Positions 23,809-32,832 of a stretch of 33,612 bases of DNA are shown piece by piece (the stretch's first letter is position 1; each line of letters opens with the position of its first letter). Both the position numbers and the translations under genes were made by a program. The DNA lies in the NCBI GenBank assembly GCA_902570265.1, contig CACFXF010000019.1, positions 1 through 33,612 on the forward strand, written 5' to 3'. The notes beneath the pieces are model-generated. The model saw only the letters and a list, made by a program, of their open reading frames with translations, searched no databases and was not told where the DNA came from. This stretch comes from an uncultured Alphaproteobacteria bacterium. GTDB taxonomy: Bacteria > Pseudomonadota > Alphaproteobacteria > Rhodobacterales > Rhodobacteraceae.

Positions 23809-24711
23809 TTGAAAAATTATATTTATAAATCAAATCTAGCACTTTTTTTCTCAATGTTTTTCTTTGCATCAGGTTTTGTTGCAGTTGAATTTCTATTGAA
23901 CGAGGGATGGCATCCAGTACAGCTAAATTTCTTAAGACATATTTTGGTAGTATTAATATTAGTACCTATTTGGATTTATTTTGATAGTTTAGATGCTGTA
24001 TTAAAAGCAAATTGGAAGTGGGGAATATTTGTTGGAGGATTAGGTTTTGGCTGTGGTAGTATTCTTTTATTGTATGGTCAAATTTTTTCAGATCCTGTTA
24101 CAATAACTATTATTATTGCAGTATTTCCAGCAGTCTCAGTTGTTTTTGAGGTTATATTAGATAAAAGAATCCTAAATAAGGAATTAGTAATAGGTATTTT
24201 AATTTCAATAATAGGAGGTTGTATTGCAGTATTAGGTTCTCAAGATTTAATTAAAGTTTCTTGGGGTGCTATTCTTGCTGTTACTGCTGTTTTTTTATTT
24301 GCTTGGGCATCAAGGGCCAATGTAGTTGATTTTCCTAATCTATCAACTCTTGGCCAAACAGCTATTTGTATGATTGGTTCATTAACATTTATTTCAGCGA
24401 TTTTCTTAATATTAATAATTTCTGATAAAATGATGGATAGTTTTATTATAAAAGCATCCATAAAAGAATACTTACAATTAACAGTATATGCATTTTTAGG
24501 AATGGCATTTTCGCAATTTCTTTGGCTTCTAGGAATAAAGAAAATAGGTCTAGGTTTGGCATCTATTCATATGAATGCTACCGCTTTCTATGTTATGATT
24601 ATTCTTGCTTTTTTTGGAGGTAGCTGGAATAATTATCAGTTAGTTGGTGCCTTAATAGTTGGAATTGGGGTTTTTATATCTCAAATCTCTAAAAAAAGTT
24701 TTATTACCTAA
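23809..24711 (+). CDS. EamA/DMT-family permease
   Basis: This 300-residue protein has ten predicted transmembrane helices in two EamA repeats (about 8-135 and 150-292). It opens with LFFSMFFFASGFVAVEFLLNEGWHP and has GALIVGIGVFISQ near the end, typical of drug/metabolite transporters. The start is TTG 23809 without a clear ribosome binding site; the ATG at 23793 is in another frame and stops early. A later ATG at 23854 would cut the first helix. The substrate is unknown. It is divergent from the GAPDH-arsJ unit and convergent with the GST gene (4-nt overlap of ends). Confidence 0.85.
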   Translation: MKNYIYKSNLALFFSMFFFASGFVAVEFLLNEGWHPVQLNFLRHILVVLILVPIWIYFDSLDAVLKANWKWGIFVGGLGFGCGSILLLYGQIFSDPVTITIIIAVFPAVSVVFEVILDKRILNKELVIGILISIIGGCIAVLGSQDLIKVSWGAILAVTAVFLFAWASRANVVDFPNLSTLGQTAICMIGSLTFISAIFLILIISDKMMDSFIIKASIKEYLQLTVYAFLGMAFSQFLWLLGIKKIGLGLASIHMNATAFYVMIILAFFGGSWNNYQLVGALIVGIGVFISQISKKSFIT

Positions 24712-25343
24712 AGAGGTATCTCTTCTTCAAAATGGGGAATATGATATCCTTTTTGAACTGCAGGACGGTCATAAATTTCCTTGTACCATCGTAATACTCC
24801 TGGATAATCGTTTAAATTAATTTGGTGCCGCTTATGTCTTGCAATCCATGGCCAAATTGCAATATCAGCAATTGTATATTCTCCATTATTTGCACCTGAC
24901 ACGTACTGAAATTTTTCGAGGCGGTTATTGAGAATTTTGTATAAATTTTCTGTAGTTTGTTTAAACCGATTTTCAGAATACTCAGATTTTCCTGGATTAT
25001 AGTATAGAAAGTGATGGGCTTGTCCGCAAATAGGACCTAATGTACTCATCTGCCACATAAGCCATTGAAGGGTATCAAATCTATTTTCATCAGAAGGCAA
25101 AAATCTCTTATACTTCTCAGCCAGATAAATTAAGATAATACCACTTTCTCTAATATAAACTTTTTCCTCATAATCAAAAATAATAGGTATTTTATTATCA
25201 ATGGAAATAGTTTTAAACTTTCCTAAAAATTGATCTCCCTTTGAAATATTAATTGGGATAGCACTATATTTCACTTCTAATTCTTCAAAAAGAATAGAGA
25301 CTTTTCTTCCATTTGGAGTGGGCCATGTATATAGATCAAACAT
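24708..25343 (-). CDS. Glutathione S-transferase, Nu-class (YfcG/YghU-like)
   Basis: This 211-residue protein has an N-terminal thioredoxin-like domain, FDLYTWPTPNGRKVSILFEEL then NKIPIIFD and RESGIILIYLAEKY. An all-helical C-terminal domain follows, with MWQMSTLGPICGQAHHFLYY and ADIAIWPWIARH. TPNGRKV and the GxxxGQAHHF segment are typical of Nu-class enzymes, which act as glutathione-dependent disulfide reductases more than conjugating enzymes. AGGG precedes the ATG. The end overlaps convergent eamA by 4 nt. Confidence 0.9.
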   Translation of the reverse strand: MFDLYTWPTPNGRKVSILFEELEVKYSAIPINISKGDQFLGKFKTISIDNKIPIIFDYEEKVYIRESGIILIYLAEKYKRFLPSDENRFDTLQWLMWQMSTLGPICGQAHHFLYYNPGKSEYSENRFKQTTENLYKILNNRLEKFQYVSGANNGEYTIADIAIWPWIARHKRHQINLNDYPGVLRWYKEIYDRPAVQKGYHIPHFEEEIPL

Positions 25344-25369
25344 TTCAAACCCTGTTTTTTTTAAAAAAT

Positions 25370-26125
25370 TTATATTAAATCTTTTATTGCTTCTACAGGA
25401 TCTGCTGTTATTTTTGAAAAGATTTTTTTTATTATTGATTTGTCATTTTTTGAAAATTCAAAGTTCGTACCCAGTACTATATCAGTTCCAGGTTTGGTTT
25501 TTTTAAGAAATTTACCTAATTCGATGCAATCATCCATAGTAGTATTACACGACATAGATATTCCAAATAATTTAAAATCAATAGAATTGATTAAATCAAT
25601 TAATTTATTCTCTGAATACCCTAAAGCTAAGAAAGGATTAACTCCATTTTTTTTCATAATCATGGATGCTGTTATAATTCCTAAGCTGTGTGTTTCAGTT
25701 TGAGGTAAAACTAAAAGAATAGGAGGACCCTTAAAGTCTAAATAAAGAGGTCCTAAGTATTTTTTTTCATAAATACGAAGTAATTTTTGTAATCGATCCA
25801 CTCCAAAGGAAACATCTATAAAAGAAACCTGATCTTGTTTCCACATATTTCCAAGTTTATCTGCTGTTTTTGGGATTAACTCTTCTATTAATAGATCTGT
25901 AGATTTACTTTGATTACATAAATTATTTATTAGTTGTATTTGCTTCTCTTCGCTTCTAGAGAGAATTAAATTACAAAACACATCAAGATCATCCTCTAAA
26001 AGGATGATACTTCTTGATTTTAACTTCTTAGTGGCTACCTCGCTTAAAGCGTAAATCGCAAGGCTTAGCTTTTCAGATTCTTCTGAAGTGCTTTTACCCA
26101 AAATAACTCCCCCCATACTCACCAT
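25370..26125 (-). CDS. Cobalamin (B12)-binding domain protein, AerR/PpaA-like
   Basis: The protein has 251 residues from ATG 26125; ATG 26116 (residue 4) is an alternative. The N-terminal half (about 55-115) is helical with the B12-2 cap features TDLLIEELIPKTADKLGNMWKQDQVSFIDVSFGVDRLQ. The C-terminal half is a Rossmann-like B12 domain: ILLVLPQTETHSLGIITASMIMKKNGV keeps the His-x2-Gly of the DxHxxG motif, though the Asp is Glu. Then come GISMSCNT and LGTNF. No HTH or kinase is fused. Relatives such as AerR/PpaA are light- or redox-responsive antirepressors in alphaproteobacteria; this role is inferred only. It follows coaBC after a gap of 63 nt with an A21 run. Confidence 0.78.
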   Translation of the reverse strand: MVSMGGVILGKSTSEESEKLSLAIYALSEVATKKLKSRSIILLEDDLDVFCNLILSRSEEKQIQLINNLCNQSKSTDLLIEELIPKTADKLGNMWKQDQVSFIDVSFGVDRLQKLLRIYEKKYLGPLYLDFKGPPILLVLPQTETHSLGIITASMIMKKNGVNPFLALGYSENKLIDLINSIDFKLFGISMSCNTTMDDCIELGKFLKKTKPGTDIVLGTNFEFSKNDKSIIKKIFSKITADPVEAIKDLI

Positions 26126-26159
26126 GACAGAATTTTAGATAAAAGATAGTAAAAAGTGA

Positions 26160-26180
26160 TTTTTTTTTTTTTTTTTTTTT
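26160..26180. repeat. 21-nt homopolymer T tract
   Basis: An unbroken run of 21 T (A on the transcribed strand) sits between coaBC and the B12-binding gene, about 35 nt before the latter's ATG. Its length is likely to vary by slippage or be poorly called by sequencing. Confidence 0.85.
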
Positions 26181-26188
26181 AATATTGA

Positions 26189-27373
26189 TTAATTAGTCAA
26201 GTTTTCAATTAAATCTGATAATTTATTGCCTATTTCAACTTTAGATATTTTAGGCCAATGTATAGTTTTTTTATTTGAAATGATTGAAACTTTATTTTCT
26301 GCATTACCAAAAACAGTAGACTTTTTATCTATTTTATTAGCCACTATTATATCACAACCCTTTTTAGTTAATTTTTTTTCAGCGTTTTTAATAAGCTCAT
26401 CAGTTTCAGCTGCAAAGCCAACAACAAGCTCAGGTCTATTTTTTGATTTTGATAGTTCAGATAAAATATCTGGGTTTTCTCTAAGTGAAATTTGAGGCGG
26501 GTTCGAGGATTTCTTTTTTATTTTATAAGAGTTTTTATTTTCGACGTACCAGTCAGAAACTGCAGCAGCACATATTGCTATATTATAAGGTCCATTTTTA
26601 AATACTGCGTCGTACATTTCTCGTGCTGTTTCTACATTAATTATTTTTGCTCCCACTGGTTTTTCAATGTTAGATGGTCCAGTTATAAAAGTTACCTTTG
26701 CTCCTTTTCTTAATAGAGCATTTGCTATTGAGGTACCTTGTAATCCACTAGAATCATTTGAAATATATCTTACAGGATCTATTCTTTCTCTAGTTGCTCC
26801 CGATGTAACAAGGATTTTTTTGTTTGAAAGATTACTAATTTTGAATGTATTCATCACCTTATTCTTTATCTCAAGGGGTTCAGCCATTCTCCCCAATCCA
26901 AACTCTCCACAAGCCATTTCCCCTGAATTAGGACCAACAAATTGAAAGCCATAATTCTTTAATTTTTTAATATTTTCTTTTGTTGCAAAATGGTTCCACA
27001 TCCGAACATTCATAGACGGAGCTAATAAAACTTTTTTATCTGTAGCCAATATTAATGTAGTGGCCAAATCATCTGCAATTCCATTAGCAAATTTTGCGAT
27101 TAAATTTGCAGTAGCTGGCGCCACTATTATAAGCTCTGAAATTCTAGATAATTGTATATGGCCCATTTCTGATTCATCATTAAGATCAAATAAATCAGTA
27201 TAAACTTTATTTTTTGAAATAGCAGAAATCGACAAAGAGGTAATGAAATTTGATGCACTTTTTGTTAAAACAGGAATTACTTCAAAATTTTCAGATTGAA
27301 GATGTCTAATAAGCTCTAGGCTTTTATAGGCAGCTATACCTCCTCCAATTATGATTGTAATTTTCTTTTTCAA
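26189..27373 (-). CDS. coaBC: Bifunctional phosphopantothenoylcysteine decarboxylase/synthetase CoaBC
   Basis: This 394-residue two-domain enzyme makes 4'-phosphopantetheine for coenzyme A. The N-terminal FMN decarboxylase (CoaC, 1-180) has GGGIAAYKSLELIRHL, APATANLIAKFANGIADDL, LLAPSMNVRMW and the active-site cysteine of SGEMACGEFGLGRM. The C-terminal synthetase (CoaB, 185-394) has ILVTSGATRERIDPVRYISNDSSG and the AAVSDWYV...KIKK segment. It starts at TTG 27373, the only in-frame start near the first strand, with GGAA upstream. coaX is 28 nt upstream on the same strand: a CoA-biosynthesis pair. Confidence 0.94.
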   Translation of the reverse strand: MKKKITIIIGGGIAAYKSLELIRHLQSENFEVIPVLTKSASNFITSLSISAISKNKVYTDLFDLNDESEMGHIQLSRISELIIVAPATANLIAKFANGIADDLATTLILATDKKVLLAPSMNVRMWNHFATKENIKKLKNYGFQFVGPNSGEMACGEFGLGRMAEPLEIKNKVMNTFKISNLSNKKILVTSGATRERIDPVRYISNDSSGLQGTSIANALLRKGAKVTFITGPSNIEKPVGAKIINVETAREMYDAVFKNGPYNIAICAAAVSDWYVENKNSYKIKKKSSNPPQISLRENPDILSELSKSKNRPELVVGFAAETDELIKNAEKKLTKKGCDIIVANKIDKKSTVFGNAENKVSIISNKKTIHWPKISKVEIGNKLSDLIENLTN

Positions 27374-27401
27374 TTTTATAATTCCATAAATTATTCTTAA
27401 A

Positions 27402-28175
27402 TTATTTTTTTTGATTAAAGTTATATATTACATTTAATCCATGCATTGTTATATCAAGATCAATATAATTAAACATTTTAGTTTCTCTCCCAAATAACGG
27501 TGCTAATCCACCCGTTGCTATAGTCGTCATTTTATGTGAAACATCAGATCTAATTTTACTAATAATTCCTTCTATAAGTCCTATATAACCCCAGAAAAAA
27601 CCCGATTGAATACAATCCTTAGTATTTTTCCCAATAACATTTTTTGGTCTTCGGATATCAACATATGGAAGAGCAGCAGCAGCGTCATGGAGTGCTTTAT
27701 TAGAAACACTTACTCCAGGTGCTATTGCACCTCCAAGATAAGCTCCATCTTTTCCGACAATATCAAAAGTTGTTGCAGTACCAAAATCAATAATTATTAA
27801 ATTACCTTTATATAAATCAAATGCCCCTGCAGTATTCACAATTCGGTCAGAACCTACGTTTGTCCCTTCGTCTACTTTTACTTTGATTGGAAGTTTACAC
27901 CCATCTTTACCAACGGCTAATGGTTTGCATTTGAAATATCTGTCAGATAATATTCGTAAGTTAAATCCAACTTTGGGTACAACTGAACTAAAAATCATAC
28001 CATCTATTTTTTTTAAATTGAAATTGTTTAAATCCATAAGAGATTTAAGCCAAACAAAATATTCGTCTGCTGTTCTTTCTTCAGATGTAGAGCAGCGCCA
28101 TTGAGCTAATTTTTTATTTTTTTCAAAAATTGCAAAGACAGTATTTGTATTTCCAACGTCGATAGCTAACAGCAT
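27402..28175 (-). CDS. coaX: Type III pantothenate kinase CoaX
   Basis: This 257-residue ASKHA-fold kinase phosphorylates pantothenate, the first step of CoA synthesis. Motifs seen: LLAIDVGNTNTVFAIF (phosphate 1, D6), GSDRIVNTAGAFDLY, IIDFGTATTFDIV (phosphate 2), and GGAIAPGVSVSNKALHDAAAALPYVD. Length is normal. It is followed by coaBC after 28 nt. The roughly 450-nt gap upstream carries no obvious promoter but has the DnaA boxes described separately. Confidence 0.95.
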   Translation of the reverse strand: MLLAIDVGNTNTVFAIFEKNKKLAQWRCSTSEERTADEYFVWLKSLMDLNNFNLKKIDGMIFSSVVPKVGFNLRILSDRYFKCKPLAVGKDGCKLPIKVKVDEGTNVGSDRIVNTAGAFDLYKGNLIIIDFGTATTFDIVGKDGAYLGGAIAPGVSVSNKALHDAAAALPYVDIRRPKNVIGKNTKDCIQSGFFWGYIGLIEGIISKIRSDVSHKMTTIATGGLAPLFGRETKMFNYIDLDITMHGLNVIYNFNQKK

Positions 28176-28629
28176 TTATATTCACTTATGTTTAATTCAA
28201 AAACAAAAAAACTCAAAATCTATTAATTAAATATCATACTATAATAATAAATACATGTTTATTATTTGGCATAAATAACTGACTTTATGCACAAAAAGGT
28301 TTTTGTGATATTTTTGCATAATTTATTTGGAATAAATGACAAATAATCTAAAAAATAGCTATACAAAAAAAAAAAATCAATAAAAACAATAGTTTATAGT
28401 GTGGCAGATTAAAGCAGGCTGTTTTTGGGTTTTTTTTTTGAATTTTATTCAATTTTAGAGTAATAAAATATCCCCAGTTTTATCCACAGGCTAAATTATA
28501 TCGTTTTATTTTTTTCAATGATTTCAATGGTCTTTTGTTATTTATTGTTCAATATAAAAAAAAACAAGACTTTTATTTATGAAAAATTAAATATTTTTAA
28601 GTATTGATTAGAAAAAAATATATGAAATA
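28176..28629. other. AT-rich gap with two DnaA-box matches and a direct repeat
   Basis: These 454 bases hold no gene. TTATGCACA (28285-28293) and TTATCCACA (28480-28488) both fit the DnaA box TTATNCACA on the plus strand. An 18-nt direct repeat with 16 matches (28262-28279 and 28323-28340, core TTATTTGG) flanks the first box. Long A and T runs follow (for example at 28367-28377 and 28430-28440). It could be a replication origin or a DnaA-titrating/regulatory site; the neighbours (coaX, a histidine phosphatase) are not classical oriC neighbours. Confidence 0.35.
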
Positions 28630-29247
28630 CTATTTATCAATACCTGCATATCTAGTGATTGAGAATGAATTTTCTGAATTCAATAAAACAATATTGTGCG
28701 AGCAATTATCCATAAATGGTGGGTTCCAAATTTCTTCTATTTGTTTTTGATCAATATACGTCATAAATGATTTTATAAATGCACCATGACTTACAATGGC
28801 TATCCTTCCGCCTATATTATTCTTAGATAATTCAGTAATGATTTTGAATGAACGGTTTGTAAGTTCTTTAAAATTTTCAGCACCTTCTACAGAAAATAAA
28901 TGGGGTTTATTAAAGAAGTGGTCATATGACGTAAAATCATTTTCTTTAATATCAGAATATAATTTGCCTTCCAGTCTTCCTAATCTTATTTCAACTAACT
29001 CATCTATAAATCGTATTTTATCTTTTTTATTTGGCCAGATGTTGTAAGCAGTTTGTTTTGTTCTTAAACTAGGACTAGAGTAAATATTATCAAATTTTAT
29101 CATTTTTAATTTATTTCCAAGTTTTTTTGCTTGTAAAACCCCTTTTTCTGTAAGCTTTGATACTTCAATACCTTGGAACCTTCCTTCCACGTTCCAGTCA
29201 GTTTCGCCATGTCTAAAAAGATGTATTTCTGTATTTTTTGATGTCAT
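28630..29247 (-). CDS. Histidine phosphatase (phosphoglycerate mutase-like) family protein
   Basis: This 205-residue protein has the catalytic RHG motif LFRHGETDWN (H13 is the phospho-acceptor), then YSSPSLRTKQTAYNI with the second arginine. E87-type acid is in LVEIRLGRLEGK, and the second histidine is in IAIVSHGAFIKSFM. This is the branch 1 layout of small broad phosphatases (CobC/GpmB-like). A specific substrate cannot be assigned; alpha-ribazole phosphatase is possible but no cobalamin synthesis genes are adjacent. It is divergent from the methyltransferase gene with a 90-nt gap. Confidence 0.9.
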   Translation of the reverse strand: MTSKNTEIHLFRHGETDWNVEGRFQGIEVSKLTEKGVLQAKKLGNKLKMIKFDNIYSSPSLRTKQTAYNIWPNKKDKIRFIDELVEIRLGRLEGKLYSDIKENDFTSYDHFFNKPHLFSVEGAENFKELTNRSFKIITELSKNNIGGRIAIVSHGAFIKSFMTYIDQKQIEEIWNPPFMDNCSHNIVLLNSENSFSITRYAGIDK

Positions 29248-29337
29248 TTTTGAATAAATAGTGTTTTAAATTTTTTAAATACAATTATGAATTTAATGTT
29301 TAAGATTATGATAAACATTAAGTCTGGACACTAGTTG

Positions 29338-30183
29338 ATGAAAATTATTAATCAAGAACAAAAAGAATTTTGGAACGAAAAAAAAGGAGATATTTGGGTT
29401 TCCTTAGAACACAACATTGATAAGATGTTAGGTCCTTTAGGTGATCAAGCTATTAAAATACTTAAACCTAAACTAGGAGAAAAAATTCTAGATATTGGGT
29501 GTGGTACGGGGTCTACTAGTCAAACATTATCAAAGTTGGTTGGGGAAAGTGGCTTAGTTACAGGAATTGATATTTCAAAACCCATACTTAATTTTGCAGA
29601 AAAGGAAAGAGAAAGCAAAAAGATAAAAAACATAAACTTTATAAAAGCAGATGCACAAAATCATCAATTTTCTAATTTAAATTATGATGCAATTTTTAGT
29701 AGATTTGGAGTTATGTTTTTTGAAGATCCTATTGCTGCTTTTAAAAATATTAAGAAAAGCTTGGTTGGAAATGGTAGGCTCACATTTGTTTGTTGGTCTA
29801 AAAGAGAGGAAAATGACTGGATAAATCTTTCTTCAAATGTTGCAAGCCAATTCTTGGAATTACCCCCTAAAGCTAATCCTAAGGACCCAGGTCCATTCGC
29901 ATTTGAAGATTATTTTTATATAAAAGAAATTTTAATTAAAGCTGGTTGGAGTAATATAAAAATTCAATCATATAATGAAAACATTATTATTGGAGATACT
30001 CTTGATAGAGCGGCAGATTTCTTAAGTAGGATGGGCCCAATGTCTGTTCCTTTTGAAAATGCTAATGAGCAAACAAAAGAAAAAGTAGTATCTGCATTAA
30101 AGGAATGTTATTCAAAATATTTTACTCCAAAAGGAGTAGAATTTCATTTTTCTAGTTGGATTGTATCTGCTTTAAATAATTAG
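29338..30183 (+). CDS. Class I SAM-dependent methyltransferase
   Basis: This 281-residue protein starts at ATG 29338; the TTG just before it is less likely. The SAM fold is clear: motif I ILDIGCGTGSTSQTL (about 51-65), acidic loop GIDISKPIL, motif II KADAQNHQF with NYDAIFSRFGVMFFEDP, and post-motif GRLTFVCW. It resembles UbiE/arsenite-type methyltransferases in general outline, but the conserved cysteines of ArsM are absent, so I do not call an arsenic role. Substrate unknown. The end lies 2 nt from the end of the convergent aminotransferase. Confidence 0.88.
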   Translation: MKIINQEQKEFWNEKKGDIWVSLEHNIDKMLGPLGDQAIKILKPKLGEKILDIGCGTGSTSQTLSKLVGESGLVTGIDISKPILNFAEKERESKKIKNINFIKADAQNHQFSNLNYDAIFSRFGVMFFEDPIAAFKNIKKSLVGNGRLTFVCWSKREENDWINLSSNVASQFLELPPKANPKDPGPFAFEDYFYIKEILIKAGWSNIKIQSYNENIIIGDTLDRAADFLSRMGPMSVPFENANEQTKEKVVSALKECYSKYFTPKGVEFHFSSWIVSALNN

Positions 30184-30185
30184 GA

Positions 30186-31463
30186 TTAGTTTCTAATTTC
30201 AGAAGCTGCCTTTTCAATTGCAAATTCTGTTTGAGAAAAATCATCTTCAGTCAGAGAAAGTGATATATACATTTTTCCTATGGGTTTAAAAACACCATTT
30301 TCTTTAAGTAACTGATTAAATTTAGAATAATTTTTTATATTATTTTTTTGAACATCCCTGTAATTTAAAACTTCCTCATTTGTGAAAATGATTTCAAAAA
30401 GAGTTTGGTCACCCACTACTTTAAAATCAACATTACTCTCATTAAGCTTCTTTGAAGCAAAATCCATTATTCTTTGACCGTTTTGACGTAATTTCTCATA
30501 ACTTCTAGGTCGTTTCAATATTTCTAAAGTTTTAAGTCCTGCCACAGAAGCAATTGGATTTCCTGATAAAGTACCTATCTGCATTAAGAAACCGTCACTA
30601 CCAACTTTTTCTTTATCAAAATGGTCCATAATTTCTTTTTTACCAGCTATCGCAGCTAAAGGAAAACCTCCTCCGATTATTTTTCCTAAAGTGCAAATAT
30701 CAGGGGTAACGCCATAGTATTCTTGTGCACCTCCATAAGAAAATCGATAACCTGTTACTACTTCGTCAAAAATAAGTAATATATTATATTTGGTACATAG
30801 TTTTCTTAGGGTAGGAAGAAAATTTTTAATTGGAGGAATTAGTCTTTGTAAAGGTTCTACAATTATTCCAGCAATTTCGGAGCTTTCTTCTGCTAAAATA
30901 TTTTCAATAAATGCTATGTCATTAAAGGGTGCAACTAAAACTTCAGATTTTACACTTTCTGGAATACCAGCACTGTCAGGTACTGCTTGTGGAAAATTAC
31001 TTAGCTTTGCTGGAGCTAAGCTCATTTGTGCTTCTGAACACATACCGTGATAACCACCTTCAAATTTAAGAATTTTACTTCTTCCTGTATATGCACGTGC
31101 TAATCTCATAGCATACATATCTGCTTCACCACCAGTAGACACATAACGAATTTGTTCTGCACATTTAACGCTGTTACAAATCTCCTCAGCTAATTCAACA
31201 CCAAAAGTATTATTTGCAAAAAAAGTAGTCCCTTTTGAAATTTGTGACAAAACTGCTTCTTCAACTTCAGGGTTACTATGACCAATTAACATAGGTCCAG
31301 ATCCAATTAAATAATCCACATATTCATTTCCATCTTCGTCCCAAACTCTAGATCCTCTACCTTCTCGAATAAATATAGATGGATCAAAATTTCCAAATCC
31401 TCCTGCTGGTAGAACTTCTTTTGCTCTTTCAATCCATTCAGATTGATTGGTTAGTTTTTCCAT
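30186..31463 (-). CDS. Class III aminotransferase, glutamate-1-semialdehyde-mutase-like
   Basis: This 425-residue PLP enzyme shows the GSA-aminomutase branch: WDEDGNEYVDYLIGSGPMLIGHSNPEV, STGGEADMYAMRLARAYTGR, KFEGGYHG, IFDEVVTGYR (D233) and the Schiff-base lysine K261 in LGKIIGGGFPLAA. It is not a canonical HemL: STGGEADMYA replaces the STGSEA-type HemL motif (N-S-G-T-E-A), so it is probably a specialised aminotransferase or 2,1-aminomutase. Substrate unknown. It diverges from the class V enzyme across 116 nt, a shared control region suggesting a common pathway. Confidence 0.87.
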   Translation of the reverse strand: MEKLTNQSEWIERAKEVLPAGGFGNFDPSIFIREGRGSRVWDEDGNEYVDYLIGSGPMLIGHSNPEVEEAVLSQISKGTTFFANNTFGVELAEEICNSVKCAEQIRYVSTGGEADMYAMRLARAYTGRSKILKFEGGYHGMCSEAQMSLAPAKLSNFPQAVPDSAGIPESVKSEVLVAPFNDIAFIENILAEESSEIAGIIVEPLQRLIPPIKNFLPTLRKLCTKYNILLIFDEVVTGYRFSYGGAQEYYGVTPDICTLGKIIGGGFPLAAIAGKKEIMDHFDKEKVGSDGFLMQIGTLSGNPIASVAGLKTLEILKRPRSYEKLRQNGQRIMDFASKKLNESNVDFKVVGDQTLFEIIFTNEEVLNYRDVQKNNIKNYSKFNQLLKENGVFKPIGKMYISLSLTEDDFSQTEFAIEKAASEIRN

Positions 31464-31579
31464 CCTCTTGCCTTTCTAAACACATTATCTTATTTAAATT
31501 ACACTCGAAATTGTCCATTGTCATTTAAAAGATATTATTAATTGATATTATTATTAGTGCTAAGGTTTTGGAATAGAAA

Positions 31580-32830
31580 ATGAAAGAAAAAGAATTAATA
31601 AAAGAAATAAGGGAAAAATTTTGTCATGTAGAGGAATGCCCATATTCAGGAAAAAGAATTTTTTTTGAGAATGCTGGGGGGTCTCTGACTCTTAAATCTG
31701 TTGTTGATCGTTCTTCTTTAATGGCTTCAATACCTGACAACCAAGGAAGAGATAACTTAGCATCTTCTTCAATAATGGATATTATTAGCAAATCTAAATT
31801 ACAAACCCTAAACTTTTTTAATACAAAAAGTGGATCAATTTTAATTGGAGAAAGTGGTACAGAACTTCTATTTAGACTCATAAGAACTGCAATTTTATCA
31901 AGTGGTAAAGGTTCTATAGTTGGAAGTACTCTTGAGCATCCAGCGTCAAGATCAGCAACAGCTAAGTGGTCTAAAATAGCTTCTAAAGAATTAATTATGG
32001 TTCCACACTGTAATGAAACTGGCACAGTAGATATTGATAAATATCTTGATCAAATCAATTCTAATGTAGTTGTAGCTACCATTGTTCATACATCGCCAGT
32101 TACTGGAATTGGGGTTGACATAAAAAATCTAACTAATGGAATAAAAGATAAAAATCCAGATTGCTTAGTAATTGTTGATGGTATTCAACATGCAGCTCAT
32201 GGAGATATAAACATTTCAGATTATAAAATAGATGGTTATGTAATATCACCATATAAAGTTTTTTCTCGACACGGGTATGGACTTGCGTGGATATCTGATC
32301 GATTAAGAAATTTACCTCATGAAAATTTGATAAAAGGGCCTGAAGAAAACTGGGATTTAGGCACAAGAGATGTGGGTTCATATGCAACATTTTCTGATGT
32401 TATAGATTATTTTGAATGGTTAGGATCAAAATTTTCAAAAATTGAAACTACACGACATAAAAAATTTTTAAATGCTGCAAGATTTATTCATAAACAAGAA
32501 AATCATCTTGTTGATATAATGCTGTTCGGAAAAGATAACATAAAAGGTCTTTCTAGTTACCCAAATATAAAAATTATCGGAGGTGTTGAAAACAAGCTTA
32601 GAGAAGGTTTAGTTTCCTTTTCTTTACATGATTTACCTTCTGAAATTATTGTTAAAGAATTAAACAATAAAGGGGTCAGAACCCATATTAGAAAATCAGA
32701 TCATTATTCTGGTAATATTTTAGACCCACTTGGTTTAAAAAATTGTGTCAGAGTTTCAATGTGCCATTATAATACTGAAGAGGAAGTACTTCAATTTTTA
32801 ACTGGTATAAATGAAATTATTCATCATTGA
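31580..32830 (+). CDS. Class V aminotransferase (cysteine-desulfurase-like)
   Basis: This 416-residue PLP enzyme of fold type I has FENAGGSLTLKSVVD near the N-terminus, LIGESGTELLFRL, STLEHPASRSATAKW, IVHTSPVTGIGVDI, IVDGIQHAAHGDINI (D200) and the PLP lysine K226 in SPYKVFSRHGYG. It belongs to the NifS/CsdA-like group, but no obvious active-site sulfur cysteine loop is seen. It is therefore more likely a lyase, epimerase or aminotransferase (isopenicillin-N-epimerase-like) than a desulfurase. GGAA precedes the ATG. It converges on the epimerase with 2 nt between ends. Confidence 0.86.
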   Translation: MKEKELIKEIREKFCHVEECPYSGKRIFFENAGGSLTLKSVVDRSSLMASIPDNQGRDNLASSSIMDIISKSKLQTLNFFNTKSGSILIGESGTELLFRLIRTAILSSGKGSIVGSTLEHPASRSATAKWSKIASKELIMVPHCNETGTVDIDKYLDQINSNVVVATIVHTSPVTGIGVDIKNLTNGIKDKNPDCLVIVDGIQHAAHGDINISDYKIDGYVISPYKVFSRHGYGLAWISDRLRNLPHENLIKGPEENWDLGTRDVGSYATFSDVIDYFEWLGSKFSKIETTRHKKFLNAARFIHKQENHLVDIMLFGKDNIKGLSSYPNIKIIGGVENKLREGLVSFSLHDLPSEIIVKELNNKGVRTHIRKSDHYSGNILDPLGLKNCVRVSMCHYNTEEEVLQFLTGINEIIHH

Positions 32831-32832
32831 AT

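Noticed and set aside
29338-30183. Arsenite methyltransferase (ArsM) given the arsenic genes nearby
   Set aside because: The conserved cysteines needed to bind As(III) are missing; only a general SAM fold is supported.
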